From: Fragilaria crotonensis
Lineage: Eukaryota; Bacillariophyta; Fragilariophyceae; Fragilariales; Fragilariaceae
Assembly: GCA_022925895.1 (NCBI GenBank)
Contig: JAKSYS010000022.1
Coordinates: 154,963-218,962 of the forward strand
DNA length: 64,000 nucleotides
Reading direction: 5' to 3'
Under the pieces are notes generated by a model. That model had not been told where the DNA came from. It searched no databases and saw only the letters and a program-made list of their open reading frames with translations. The position numbers and the translations under genes are program-made. Below, one piece after another: positions 1 to 10,684 of this stretch. The first letter of the stretch is position 1. Each line of letters opens with the position of its first letter.

Positions 1-479
1 AAAGCAATTATGCCGACCAAAGGGCATATTAAATTAACACTCATTGCTAATATGTCCAGCATACACTGGCCTATTGGGGGCCATACTGAACTTGACCATC
101 TAAGTAAGCTCAACAGAGCAATTTTACTTAGGGCTCCGCGTACCCATGACGCGCCGCATCAAACATGAATAATTTAAGGAAACTTTTCCATGAAAATGCA
201 TCTTGATGAGGTCAATCCTCGTGCTTTACCGTCAACATTGACATGCACCTCCCCACCATGGGGATTCAGGTCTCCTGCACTCCAGGGTTTTATACCACAA
301 CGCCGGCGGTGTCGTCACCGTCTCAACGATTGCCACTGAACGCTCGTGATGTGTGACCAACACAAGCAACGAACGCATTTGCGCAGAATCCGCAATCATG
401 CTCTGATTGATCAGGTCAGAGCATCACTCAGCAACGCAGGTCATCTGCGAAGCGCTTGGGTCTGATAAACTAAGTAAAA
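1..479. other. Left edge without recognisable gene
   Basis: I see no open frame with family features, no RNA gene and no clear repeat here. The stretch ends at the A that precedes the TC-initiated terminal repeat at 480. Confidence 0.4.
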
Positions 480-750
480 TCTCTCGCAAGTGCGGCAAAT
501 CCGCCATTGCCAAAGACCAACTCTAAACAATATAGTAATCATCTAGATGCGGCATGCAACTTGATTAATTACAAAAAGAGTGAGCTTATCAATCTAATCT
601 CAGTCCTGACCCGGTTGGAGGGCTTCTCCCACCGGTCATCCTAGCGAGATGTTCCCAAACATTCCAAGACTAACCAAGACCGGCATAAGTCCTAAGCTCG
701 TCTGTCTTGTCTGTTTGTCCGAATATCCTGCACTCATGGCAGAATCTATT
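480..750 (+). repeat. Helitron-type 5' terminal repeat, copy A
   Basis: The stretch starts with TC directly after an A, the expected 5' junction of a Helitron (A|TC...). It is homologous to 38840-39115 over about 270 bp. Both copies open with CGCAAGTGCGGCAAATCCGC, which can form a GCGG/CCGC hairpin. A second stem around 606-645 is kept in both copies with paired changes (CCGG/CCGG here, CCGA/TCGG in the other). No coding region follows, so this is probably a truncated or solo copy. The Helitron assignment is an inference from end structure. Confidence 0.5.
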
Positions 751-1232
751 CATCACAATTGTCAATTTTTCATATTTTAGTGTCACTCATCTTTTTACTT
801 CTACTGCACATATTTTTGCACGATGATGATGATTGACCATGACACATTTTTACCCGCCGTCGTCATGATGTCACATACACCGTGCTGAACAAATATCAGT
901 AGTCAGAACGACGGTACTCACTACAACAACAATACAACACAACATGGCAATCAGTACAGCAGTACTTTTTGCACATCACTTCCTCTGCCCGTCAATAGTA
1001 TGTGCACGTCTGAGTCTACTGTTACTGTACATAACGATAAACTATTAGACAGTGCCCACTATACGACAAGCAATATTTCTACTAGTCAGTCTCTTGCACA
1101 TTTATGTAGCAATAAAAACCCCGAAATCTATTTTACGTACTGCCGCTCTTCCCGTGTCTAGAGGAACTCAACCCATACGGTAGTGCCATACTCGGTATTG
1201 GAGTACACACTACTGCCGTACCAGCTTCCCAC
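751..1232. other. AT-rich spacer, nothing recognised
   Basis: There is no open frame of note. The stretch contains short ATG/CAT-rich simple runs around 820-870 and a CAGTAGTCAG-rich part. It lies between the terminal repeat at 480 and the LINE-like fragment on the other strand. Confidence 0.3.
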
Positions 1233-2227
1233 TCATCGTTGTGAAAAATACTGTCGAATAGACTTTACGCCTTGAATCGCCTTGTCTTTTGCCCCTTTGA
1301 TACTTGCTTTTGCCAGAGGACCATGAATTCCTAACCAGTTGCTATTGAACCAAGGTGGTTTATCCACGTGAGCATTCATATCCGAATACAGTAATTCCTG
1401 AACGTTTGGCTCCATCAGCGCTTTCTTGTCATAAATGTCACGTAGGTCGCGTTGAATGTTTCGGACTTCTGCTATGGCTTGTTGACTAACCGTTGCTCCA
1501 TGGAGTTCTTGATTCCTAAGGTTCCATAAGAGGCGCCATTGATCCCATATCTCTCCAATAATGGTTACCTGCCACCGAGTACCTGTCCAAGCATTTTCCC
1601 CCTTGTCTCCGACGTGCGTGAGTAAAACTCGTCTTGAAGATGACTCCATTCAAAGAAAAATCTACCCAGAAAACATGGCGCCAACCCACTTCATTTTGAT
1701 GACAAATAAGCCGATGTACATCTTGCGGAAACTTATCGGAACTCAACAGAAACTGATCGCCCTGGGTTAGCCATCCGCTGATCCCCCCCGATTAATACCC
1801 GTGTAAGTAAGGACCTGGTACCGAGCAACTTGCACTTGGCCTTTAGGGCCTCTACCATATCTTTTCTCCAGGTCACCCTAGACTTTCCGTCGCACATTAA
1901 GATATGTTGCCAATCTTCACATGCGCGTTTACGTGCGGGGCATAGCAATCGCACTTGGTCATTCCAAAATTGTCGTTTCCCTGTGGGCAATATTCCGTGA
2001 ACTAATTTGATGTAGTGGGCCTGATGCTGTAGCTGCTTTTTCAAACTTTCGCTGTGAGCCTGCCAATTAATCAACCTGCATACTTGTGGATTCCATCCGT
2101 TCTGTTCACAGATGTATGTCATCAAGGGTTCATATGTAGCTTGGAGTTGTAGAGCGGCGCCGTACATTAATGTAGCAATAGAACAACAGATAGTACATGT
2201 ATTGTTATCTGTAGCGGTAGACAGCAT
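1233..2227 (-). pseudogene. 3' fragment of a LINE-type retrotransposon polyprotein
   Basis: Reading leftwards, three overlapping frames make one broken coding sequence. The first (2227-1733) has a WHxxxR-free zf-RVT-like region: a conserved VHGILPTGKR segment followed by a CPARKRACEDWQHILMC zinc-binding-like cluster, as after the reverse transcriptase of LINE-like elements. The frame then shifts in a seven-G run near 1783-1790, again near 1650, and once more near 1605. It ends with the IWDQWRLLWNLRNQELHG motif seen at the C-terminus of many stramenopile and fungal elements. The RT itself is absent, as expected of a 5'-truncated insertion. The family assignment is by motif recall. Confidence 0.6.
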
Positions 2228-3100
2228 TGTATTGCTGTACCATCTATAGTCTATAGATACACTAAGCAGTAGTCAGTGTCATACTAGACACTTACCTACT
2301 GGGGGCGTGCCCCGTAATGGTCCCGTCCTCGTTCTTAACCCGAACCCTATGCCAACCCTGCGCTTCGACAGGTTCCGTTGACCCGAACCCTATCCCTTTC
2401 TCCTACTGACTACTGTAAGGAACTTCCATCCACAGAGGAGAAGCCTGAGATTCGTATGATTCAGGTATAAACCTTAAATGAAATTTAATTTGTATGCATA
2501 TATAATAATTCAGCTCGACATGATACGTCGGCTCCCGATTACTGATTCTCCGTTTTGATCAGACAACAATAGATATTTAAATTCAAAACACAAGCAAAAA
2601 ACAGTGGCGCCAAGACGAAACCCACCGGCACTTAAATTGAAACGGTTCTGCGTTTGTGTCGAGGCGCATTTAAGGCCTCACATTTAAAATATACTACGCT
2701 GTTATTAGAGTCGTCACGTAAGGTACAATACTAAAGTTTCAAACTAGTAGGACTCTCCATGCACAGCGCAATGTTAATATTTGAAATTCGAACTCAAGGC
2801 GGCAACTGGCCTTAATTGCCGTCGAAATGCTCATGTCGCAGAGTGAATTTCACCCTCTATGGTCGGGACCTCGTGACAATCTTGAATGCGTGTGTTTTTC
2901 TATGATAGTGCGCTATAAGTGGATTGTACATGTACCACACTAGTGAGGTACATGAACTAGTAGGACTCTCCACTCTCCACATGGAATAAATGGCAAACTT
3001 ATTTGTCGGGGGTTACTTAACCATTTCAACATATCTTCAAAAATTTGGAGCTCTTCACTATATCGATCTCTTCTAAAGAACGCAACGACGACAAACAACC
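2228..3100. other. Intergenic region upstream of the membrane-protein gene
   Basis: No gene is recognised. Around 2333-2395 the motif CCCGAACCCTAT occurs twice in a CT-rich stretch. A 17-bp sequence, ACTAGTAGGACTCTCCA, occurs near 2744 and again near 2957. The last 100 bp should hold the promoter and 5' UTR of the gene at 3101. I see no clear TATA box. Confidence 0.3.
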
Positions 3101-4360
3101 ATGAACTTAGTTGCTGTCGTATCGATGATTGCTGCGACGCTTATTCCTTCTGTGAAAGCTAGAGTTGGCACAAAAGAAGTCTCATTCGGTGCTATGCGCC
3201 TCGAACTACACTCGACGTCCTCGTCTGAAGCTAGCCCTCTACTTGCTGAATTGGTAACCCGAACATCCACCTTTCTCGACAAGAAGTTACAAACGTACTT
3301 TTCGGAAAGTCTCTTTGATGAATACTACAGTCACACAGTTCTGAGAGTCGTCGATTTCAAAATCGAGCAAACAGATGACTTGCTGTATTCGACAATCGTC
3401 GATTTTGGTGGGTCGTCCTTCTTTGGAAGCGTTCCACTGCCAGGTGCCGGGTTCATTATTTCTCTATTCAAAGATGCCTTTCAGGGAGACTCACGCCAAG
3501 ATTATGTCAGGGATCTGCAGTCATCTAATATCCCGTTCCTGACAGATGTTTCGTACTTGGTGGTTGAGATGAACAACCAAGTGATTGCAAGCGAAGACGT
3601 GACCAACAACGATTCGTCTGGAAGCAGTTTCTTATCAACTGAAAGCATGGCGCTCATTATCGCAGGAGCATCATTGGCTGCGCTCGCCTTCTGCCTGGCA
3701 GCTGTTGTCTTTTTCTGTTATAAAAGGAGCGAGAAGGCCTCAAAACTTCGCGTCACGACAATTCAGTCCAATCAAGATACCTTCGAAGATCTAGAGTATC
3801 CTGCGTATTCTCCCTCACCGGTCCCTTCTATTTGCTCGCAGGAGTCAAGCAAATTCACCCACAATTCCCGCTCTATTTATACCTCTACTAGTTCACTTTC
3901 TGCACTCACAATGGATACAAATACAATATCATCGCACTTCTCCTCCCTCAACGTGGACAATGAGAACGGAATCGATATTGGCGCCTGGACGCGACAAAAC
4001 ACTATAAGTCCAATGACTCCAGCTCCCTTCGGACATGATATCTCCGCTATCGAGCCCAATGGTAAAGATTTGAGTCTTGTTATGGAGGGCATCGATGAAA
4101 ACTTCACTCCGGAATCTCAGAAATCAACTAGGGCCTCTTTGACGAAATCTGCTCTACAGGATCTTGACGAGAAGATCATGAATGCTGACTGGAATCCGAG
4201 GAATCGCTTCAATGATTCATACGAGGAAGAAGCGGAGGTCTACGAAGTGAGCGACGATGGTGACGTGATTAGCGATCTCAAAAACTTGTCCCGGCAAATT
4301 GACAAGCATCGTGGGAGTACTGGGAGTGCAAAGCCTCACTACAAAAGTAGTGATGATTAG
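3101..4360 (+). CDS. Type I single-pass membrane protein, unknown function
   Basis: Single-exon gene of 419 aa with an ATG in an ACAACC-ATG context. Residues 1-20 form a classical secretory signal peptide ending SVKA. An extracellular region of about 160 residues follows, then a Ser-rich linker. One transmembrane helix lies at about 183-207 (ALIIAGASLAALAFCLAAVV), followed by KRSEK as stop-transfer. The cytoplasmic tail of about 200 residues is rich in Ser, Thr, Asp and Glu. The ectodomain has alternating hydrophobic strands and helices that could be a SEA-like ferredoxin fold, but this is only an impression. I do not recognise the family. Architecture suggests a surface receptor or adhesion protein. 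The frame is intact. Confidence 0.85.
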   Translation: MNLVAVVSMIAATLIPSVKARVGTKEVSFGAMRLELHSTSSSEASPLLAELVTRTSTFLDKKLQTYFSESLFDEYYSHTVLRVVDFKIEQTDDLLYSTIVDFGGSSFFGSVPLPGAGFIISLFKDAFQGDSRQDYVRDLQSSNIPFLTDVSYLVVEMNNQVIASEDVTNNDSSGSSFLSTESMALIIAGASLAALAFCLAAVVFFCYKRSEKASKLRVTTIQSNQDTFEDLEYPAYSPSPVPSICSQESSKFTHNSRSIYTSTSSLSALTMDTNTISSHFSSLNVDNENGIDIGAWTRQNTISPMTPAPFGHDISAIEPNGKDLSLVMEGIDENFTPESQKSTRASLTKSALQDLDEKIMNADWNPRNRFNDSYEEEAEVYEVSDDGDVISDLKNLSRQIDKHRGSTGSAKPHYKSSDD

Positions 4361-5164
4361 TTGACCACGCCATCATTGTACATGGTTCCTACAATCGTTC
4401 TGGCATCTGTATTCTCCTTTCTGTGCAGCGTTGATGTGGTGCTTGCCTGCTGAGGCTTCCTTAGACACAAAAAAAACAAATTCTTATTTTGCGTGCTGCC
4501 GCGATGTTCATGAATGAGCATTCGACTCACACGACTGAGCACTGCCTTCGAAACGACAGCCTCCAACTGTTGACAAATAAGGAAAGAGCGAAGCATTTCT
4601 CCATTAGGACAACCCCAGATTATATCTTGAGTCCCTTCTTATTGGTAACACTTTGTAATGGTTCATTGATAACCTCTGCGGAGAAAGACCAGTACTTTAT
4701 GTCCGGTGGACTCACCAGACCGCCTCACATTGCACATCAGCGCCCCAATACCTTTGAGATGGGCCAATACTGGACTCATTCAGCTCACTGCTCATCAGTC
4801 AGGTCATCCGACGCTGTAATTCCATTGTGGCAGATTTGGTTTGGATCCAGCTTTCTCATTCGAAGGCCTCGCCCACCATACCATAGAACTTGATGGATGT
4901 ACCATACAAATGATTCACCCGTCGCGTTATCGGTGTATGCCGTCACAGCGCTCACAATAGGAACATTTGTGATGGGCGCATATTCACTTGTATACGGCCG
5001 GTATCACATCGCATGTTTCCCCACTTTACTCCTGAACCATCAATTGTGTCGGGTCCTGACCAAGCCTTATTTCCCGACTTCAACACAGTTTATCGCTGAA
5101 AATCGTCGGAATGCTGTGTCAAGAATGCACCCGACTGTTTTTGTTTGGACGAAGAAAGAAAATT
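4361..5164. other. Gene-poor stretch with short plus-strand frames
   Basis: Two short plus-strand frames (4489-4893 and 4897-5181) show no family motif and no supporting start or splice context. The first part should contain the 3' UTR of the membrane-protein gene. The stretch ends at the left edge of the decayed gypsy gag. Confidence 0.3.
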
Positions 5165-6590
5165 CTACTTGCGATCGGTAGTCTTTGGTTCAGGGGTCAC
5201 ATCACCGGCATTGTAATCGTCGTCATACGTGCTGACCTCTGGGTTGTTGGTGGGTGGCTCGTCTGATGTCATGAAGGTGCGGACGCCACTTAGTTGATTG
5301 AGTCGCGTTTGTTGTGGCGCGATGGTCGACCGGAACATTTGGATGTTCGTCTCCATCTCTCTCTCTTCTTCAATGGTCTGGGCCTTGAGGCTTTGGAGTG
5401 CCGTGAGGTGTTCATAGTTGGAACGGGGTGTTGGGGGCTGGTAATTCCTGCGTATCAGCTTTTCCCTTGCAGTCGGTGGCTCAGTGAGTTGAAGAAAGCT
5501 TCTGTTATGTTGACTTGGTATGGGGGGTCGATGCTGAATTGCCCCACAATACCGGTGAAACGTTCATAGGGTGCGCTCACTGCTGCTGCTTGTGCGTATC
5601 CGTGTCCATTGATAGTGACATGCTTGCACGTTCACGGAGGCGGTTGATGGGTGTCTCAATCAAACCTGCTGAAGCTGGTCGAATGAGTTTGCACACTAAT
5701 TCGAATTTGGTGTGCTGCTTGGTGGCCTCAATCCAGTTGTCGAATGTGCCTTGCATGAAATGGCATCGTTCCAGAGTGCCCAGCAGGAGCGATTCCTGGA
5801 TGTAACGGCATGTGGTGATCATACCGTGCACATCCCGTAGAGTTGTGTGATCGTGGAATGCTAAATGAAGCATTGGTTCCGAGGTCAGTATGATCTCTTG
5901 GAGGAGGCGGATGAGTGTGACATTGGTGTTGGGTCCTGGAAGTCGGTGCATGGAGTCGGGTCGGGCGAAAAACGCTCGGGGGTTGAGCGTCATTTCGGCG
6001 TGCATTTGTGCGAAATTCTTGGACCACGGTGGTATTTCGTTCGTCCGGGTTGGAGTTAGAGAGTGGTTGGTATGCCGAGTTGCTAACGTGAAGAAAGGGT
6101 GTATTTGAAGAGGGCCGTATTCATGGAAGGGTCTGGTCTCGAGTTATGCAAATGTCATGACAAGGGGTTGAGGAAAGTGGTTAATTAAAAAATGGTTATG
6201 TTTCACCATTTGCCGGTGCCACTTCTGATGTTCTCCATCGCCTTTTCGAGGACCATGGATTTTATTTCGTGGGTGTCTGTGGGATCTGGGCACGGTGTCA
6301 TCATGTAGGTTGCACCACAGCATTCCTTTAGGCGCAGGTTCAAACGTCCGCAAGCCGTGGGGCCGGGAAGCGGGCAGTGATATCGCGGATCATGAGAGTC
6401 AGATACATCGTACCGGTCGGTCATGGCATTTCGTGGTTGGCCGTCGCGTGTGACCGTCCAAAGCGGTATACACGCGAGCTGGCGTAGGTGTTCGGACATG
6501 GTGGTGAGGGATACCTATCTCCTTATCTACCACAGTCTCTGGATGATTGTTACGGACAGATCGTCGCACGATCGGCTCACGTTACTAACA
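5165..6590 (-). pseudogene. Decayed Ty3/gypsy gag with LTR remnant
   Basis: A diverged relative of the gag at 16446-19031. The start at 6499 reads MSEHLRQL, like MSDDLRRA in the intact copy, then GATYMMTPCPDPTDTHEIKS matches GATYMLAPCPRTTDPQDVRS. After a frameshift near 6200, the segment 6005-5577 matches the region ending KQHTKYELVARLMRPA, and 5577-5440 matches the FFNSLTSHMQGK segment. The EERDIETQIQ helix is at about 5356-5300. Upstream of the start, 6500-6590 resembles the LTR of the intact element, sharing CTGGATGATTGTT and ending in the CTCACGTTAC terminus. Pol is missing. The element is truncated, clearly older, and from a different subfamily. Confidence 0.75.
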
Positions 6591-8054
6591 TGCTGCCATT
6601 CAGGGCACGATCGCCATGCGAGAGGCTCATTCGGTAGCGCTGCTTGCACGAGCGGATGTTTACAGTAGGTCTTGCCTTTTCGGTTGAATTTCAGTAGCGT
6701 TCTTCTCAAGCCTCAACGGCCAATACGTCGTGACTAGGCAGCGATACCAAGTATTGAATTCAACACCTCGCTTGTCGGAGAGTTCACAACTTTCGAGCGC
6801 CGGGAATCGCAAGAACACGAGCCACCCTATCCAACTTCCACCAAACTGTGCACCGAGAACTCACGATGACGATGTCATAGTTATTGACTATAGAGATGAT
6901 GCGAACGAACAGGTAAGGCAATATGTTTCTGCATTTGCTTCACCGGCGTTGATCCTGACGTCGCATCGAAACGGCTATCCAAGCGGGGAGGGCACCACCA
7001 AATTCATGCTGCTGTTTGAGAAAAGCTATCCTCCGAGCGTTGTCGTCTCAACATCGAGCCTTACATCACAAGAATCCCTAAATGGTGCTTGGCTTCAACG
7101 GTTTACGCCTACCAACTTAGGGCTGAACTTGACGAAAGTCGAAGCCCATGAACCACCGTACCTCGGAACAAAATGAAAGAACGACGTCACGATGGATCTG
7201 ACTTTGGCGCAGTGCTTTCGGACTTTTTACAAAAACGGCCCGATGTTGCTGAGGTGGGATCCATGCAATCTAATATGTCCGTCATTTCCTTGCCATTGAC
7301 ACCCTCAACTCCTTTCGGGATGCGTATTCCCTTCAATACTCGCAAGTCCATCTTATTGCCATCATTCCCGATAATCATCACGGCAAAATCCGCATTACTC
7401 ATTGCGGCCGCAAACATGGCATGGCCAAGATCAGAATGCCAAACGATGGTTTCCGTCACAACTCCTGTCCAACGACTTTTGCCTAGTTATTCTTCAACCC
7501 ACCTCAATATGTTTGCAACGAAGCATTCCACTTAGTGCATGTTGTCATACTCTTCCGATACTTTTATAGTAAAGACTCGTTGATTGGAAGAGATCCAATT
7601 TCTGGTAGTTATTGTGGTTTGATTGTCATGGGTTGCCGCATCGTGAAACAGCAACTCCAGTGCTCGCGTCTCATACACAAGTGTCGATCACGATACATAT
7701 CAGCCAAATGTCTTCTGACTTGCCGTCGCACAGCCTGCTCTCGCGAACGAGTATCGCTCCCGTGTAGGGAAAACACAGCTTCACGTACTGACTGCGTGTA
7801 TTGTTGGAGAAAAAACCATAGAGTCGGTGGAACCCGTGCAAATCCCCAGAGCTATTTCACCGGCCTATTTCTTACGGTGTGCGAGCTCAGTCCTTCCAAG
7901 CCGACCCCAACGAAGCTCACATGTGCAAGACGCCATATTTTCACGAGATTACGCCAGAATCCGCCAGTATCGGTCTGGTGGCTTTGACTCGCTCCGCGAT
8001 GATGCGAACGGTTTCGGACAATTGAGTTGCCTGACTCGCTGCAGCAAAACAATA
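6591..8054. other. Unresolved stretch with fragmentary open frames
   Basis: Plus-strand frames at 6730-7176, 7173-7535 and 7535-7987 are open but switch frame. They show no family motif I can name. The minus-strand frame 7459-7187 (starting TETIVWHSDLGHAMF) looks somewhat protein-like. A possible donor AACAG|GTAAGG lies at about 6912. The segment next to 8054 should be the 3' UTR of the ARM-like gene. I cannot call a gene here. Confidence 0.3.
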
Positions 8055-9837
8055 CTAAACCAAGAAACGATTCGAAATCTCGCCTTGCAGATAGACTTGT
8101 GAAAGCTGAAGGATTGTCTCAACAAGCTTCTTTTTCATGCCATCACTTTCTGTAACAGCGGCAGCTGTAGCAAGCCAAGGGAGTAATTCTGTGAATTCCT
8201 TGAAATTGACGCGATTTGATGGAGACTTCATAATGTTGAAAATAATCTCCAGGGACTTGAACTCAAATGACGACTTTGTCGTGAAAGTTTGGTCGATTGT
8301 GTGTTGTACTATTGCTGTAAGTAGAGCGGTGTTGAGACAGATAGTTTTGGCGCACTCTTCGTCTTTGGAACAATTGCGCAGGATGGACAATGCCATTTCT
8401 TCATGATCCCGCTTGACATTGGAATCATGAATGAATGCTGCGATACTATCCACAAACCCGTACTCGGCCATGAGCACTGCAGCAGCTTCCTTACTAGAGG
8501 TGCAGGCGTCGAGTGTGAAGAGCGCTTCCATTCGGACAGAATTGATAGGGAACTGGAGAAAATCTAAAATAGTTGGGTAAAGAATCTTGGATTCCTCATC
8601 GACCTTGTCCTTTTTCTTCAATAAATACCTACATATACCAGAGGCCACCTCTGTTCTCAGTTGAGCGTTGGGCTCGGCGTGTGCAACACCGATAAGTGCG
8701 TGGTTGACAATATGCTTGTGGTGAAAGGTGAGACCGTCCGAATTGAGTACGGACATGAGGATGGAAATCGCAAGGTCCTTGTTCGGGTCCTGGACGTGAT
8801 CGGTCCGAGCTAACTTTGCCAATGCCTGGAGAACGAGCAAGCCGGTAGACGGGCTGGAGCTCCACAAGTTCTTGGCGGTGGCGTCGCAATTCAATAGCAA
8901 TGCGGTCAGTCTGAGCACATCGGATTGTGTGGCTCTGATTTGCATCAGTTGAACCATGTTGACGACTGTGTCTCGTCGACTTGATATCCTGAGAAGGCAA
9001 GTCCTCGAGCTGCGAGCAATTTGAAGTAATGCTCTCGATACATCGGGTAGCTGTTCGGCAGGTGGGCTGTCGGAAGCTGTCGAGAGAGTTGAAATGACGA
9101 AGGGGGCGGCTTTAATCAGCTCCTTCTTGAGATGCGGAACTCCTGAAGAACGGGGATGTGCCATCAAACTTGCAACGGCACAGGCTGCGTCAATTCGTGC
9201 GTCGGATGAGATATCAGCACACATCAAGCTTCGAAGCACTGATACGATTTCCCTTGGAAAATCAACGGCGTTCTTGGAAACAAGAAAGAGGATTCTCGAT
9301 GTCTTGCTGAGGGCAACATCGCGAGCAACACATGAGTTGTCGTATGGGAGGAAGACTTCAACGATTCGTACCAGCGATGTCAATAAACCTAGGCCTATCA
9401 GATCGTCTAAATGTGCAACGAGAATTTTGTCATAGCAATGGAGTACTCGTTCCAATGCGGTGCATAAACCGGATATACGACTTGCTCTCTCATGCCCGAC
9501 CGGCACGAGGAACGACGTGTCGCCATCGCCTTGGTCGTGCCTGAGAACGAGATTCGAGGTGAGGGATCGAGCCAAGGCATATGCAACTCCATATTGCACC
9601 TCATCGTCGTGCGCATTCTTGTCCTTTCGGTTGCAATGTTTTGATCCATTCGTGAGGGACGGTAGCAGTTCTTCAGGTGTTGGTGTCTCTGCGCATGCTG
9701 CGAGTTATGTTTCGCTGTGTCAGCAACGAACGGCAGCACGTTCATCTTCTCTGAGGACAAATTCACGTACCGCTTTTCAAGAAAGGTTCAGTTTCGTGAA
9801 GTTTTGTGGTGGCTTGATTCTCCTTGCCGACCGACTC
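8055..9837 (-). CDS. ARM/HEAT-like repeat protein, main part, split by a gypsy insertion
   Basis: Helix-rich protein with repeated Leu/Ala-rich helical pairs and no catalytic motif, consistent with an armadillo/HEAT alpha-solenoid used as a binding scaffold. The 3' exon is 9688-8055. An 82-bp intron follows at 9770-9689 (donor GTACGTGA, acceptor CGCAG). The 5' exon piece, 9837-9771, ends at the LTR of the gypsy element. The start codon lies on the far side of that element at 19165. Joined over the ACTC duplication and intron, the frame is open for 568 residues beginning MSESVGKENQ. No premature stop or frameshift is seen, so the gene was probably intact until recently. Another function within the solenoid class cannot be excluded. 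Confidence 0.8.
9689..9770 (-). other. Intron of the ARM-like gene (82 bp)
   Basis: The donor GTACGTGA matches the extended U1 consensus and also the donor of the kinase gene in this window. The acceptor is GCGCAG. Splicing joins G to AG to form a Glu codon and removes an in-frame TAA at 9705-9707. The reading frame on both sides is consistent only with this intron. Confidence 0.75.
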
Positions 9838-10014
9838 TATAACGAGTGGTCGTTACCTATAAGGTAGGCTCGTCGTAGATCGTCCGACATGGTCGGCTTG
9901 CTCCTATCGTGACTGGATGATTGTTGTGAGGTTGGGATCGATTCAGTGCCTTGGGAGGCTACGTCATCGGTCCACGGGTGACGGACAGTTATCTACATAT
10001 CGTCTCACGTTACA
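9838..10014 (-). repeat. 3' LTR of the gypsy element
   Basis: 177 bp, identical by eye to 18979-19155. It is flanked on the left by the TSD ACTC and on the right by the polypurine tract at 10015-10026. The ends TGTAACG and CGTTATA form an imperfect 7-bp inverted repeat, so the LTR ends TG...TA rather than the usual TG...CA. Confidence 0.93.
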
Positions 10015-10026
10015 TCCCCTCTTCTC
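10015..10026 (-). promoter_or_regulatory. Polypurine tract of the gypsy element
   Basis: On the coding strand this is GAGAAGAGGGGA, twelve purines directly followed by the LTR start TGTAACG. Position and composition are what plus-strand DNA priming needs. It independently supports the LTR boundary. Confidence 0.85.
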
Positions 10027-10684
10027 GTTGTTGTCGGTGGCCTGTTTCTAGTTGGAAGGGTTCCGGGACCGTCTTCCAGTTCTAGTCATGGCTTCCCTTA
10101 CCATCGTTCAGAGGTTCGTATCGTTCTCGCGTCTTGTTCGCTCCTCGTACGTTCGTTGCCGAAACCTTCCTCTGTTCCACGCCGGTTGCGAAAACTCACC
10201 GCATCCGTTCCACGGCACCTAGGTCGCTCCAGGGACACCGCCTACAAAGTTCTCGCCCCCGGGATTGGCATCGGCCCGCCCCGCTGAGTTTCTTCGTGGC
10301 CCGGCTTACTACTCTTCGTCCGGTGGGTGTTTGGGGACTTCTAGGACTGGACCGGTTATGGGGTCATTGCCGGCTGCCGCGTCGCTTTCCAGATTTCAGT
10401 CGGGTTCGATTCGTCTTTGGTAAACGTTCATTCTGCAGCGAAATGTCACAACAATTCTCTCGGACTCAGCGCGGCCGCACTTATTTCCGCGAGACCTGTC
10501 CACGGGCTCCAAAGTTGGCCGCTGTGGTGGGAGAGATACATACTTTGAGTATTAGTACATGGTACGTTGTGGTTGTGCTTACTGATTCTTATGGCTGTCC
10601 TGGTCAGTGTTTGGTATCTATCGGTCGTATGTAATGTGATGATGTTGTCTGTTTTGATAATTGTGATGTCGCTTTGCTTGATAG
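10027..10684 (-). other. 3' untranslated part of the gypsy element
   Basis: About 660 bp between the last pol stop and the polypurine tract, rich in CT on the plus strand. A plus-strand open frame at 10134-10634 has no family features and I treat it as chance. Confidence 0.5.

Noticed and set aside
6730-7987. Plus-strand frames as a host gene with introns
   Set aside because: No consistent set of donors and acceptors joins them and no domain appears; left as unresolved.
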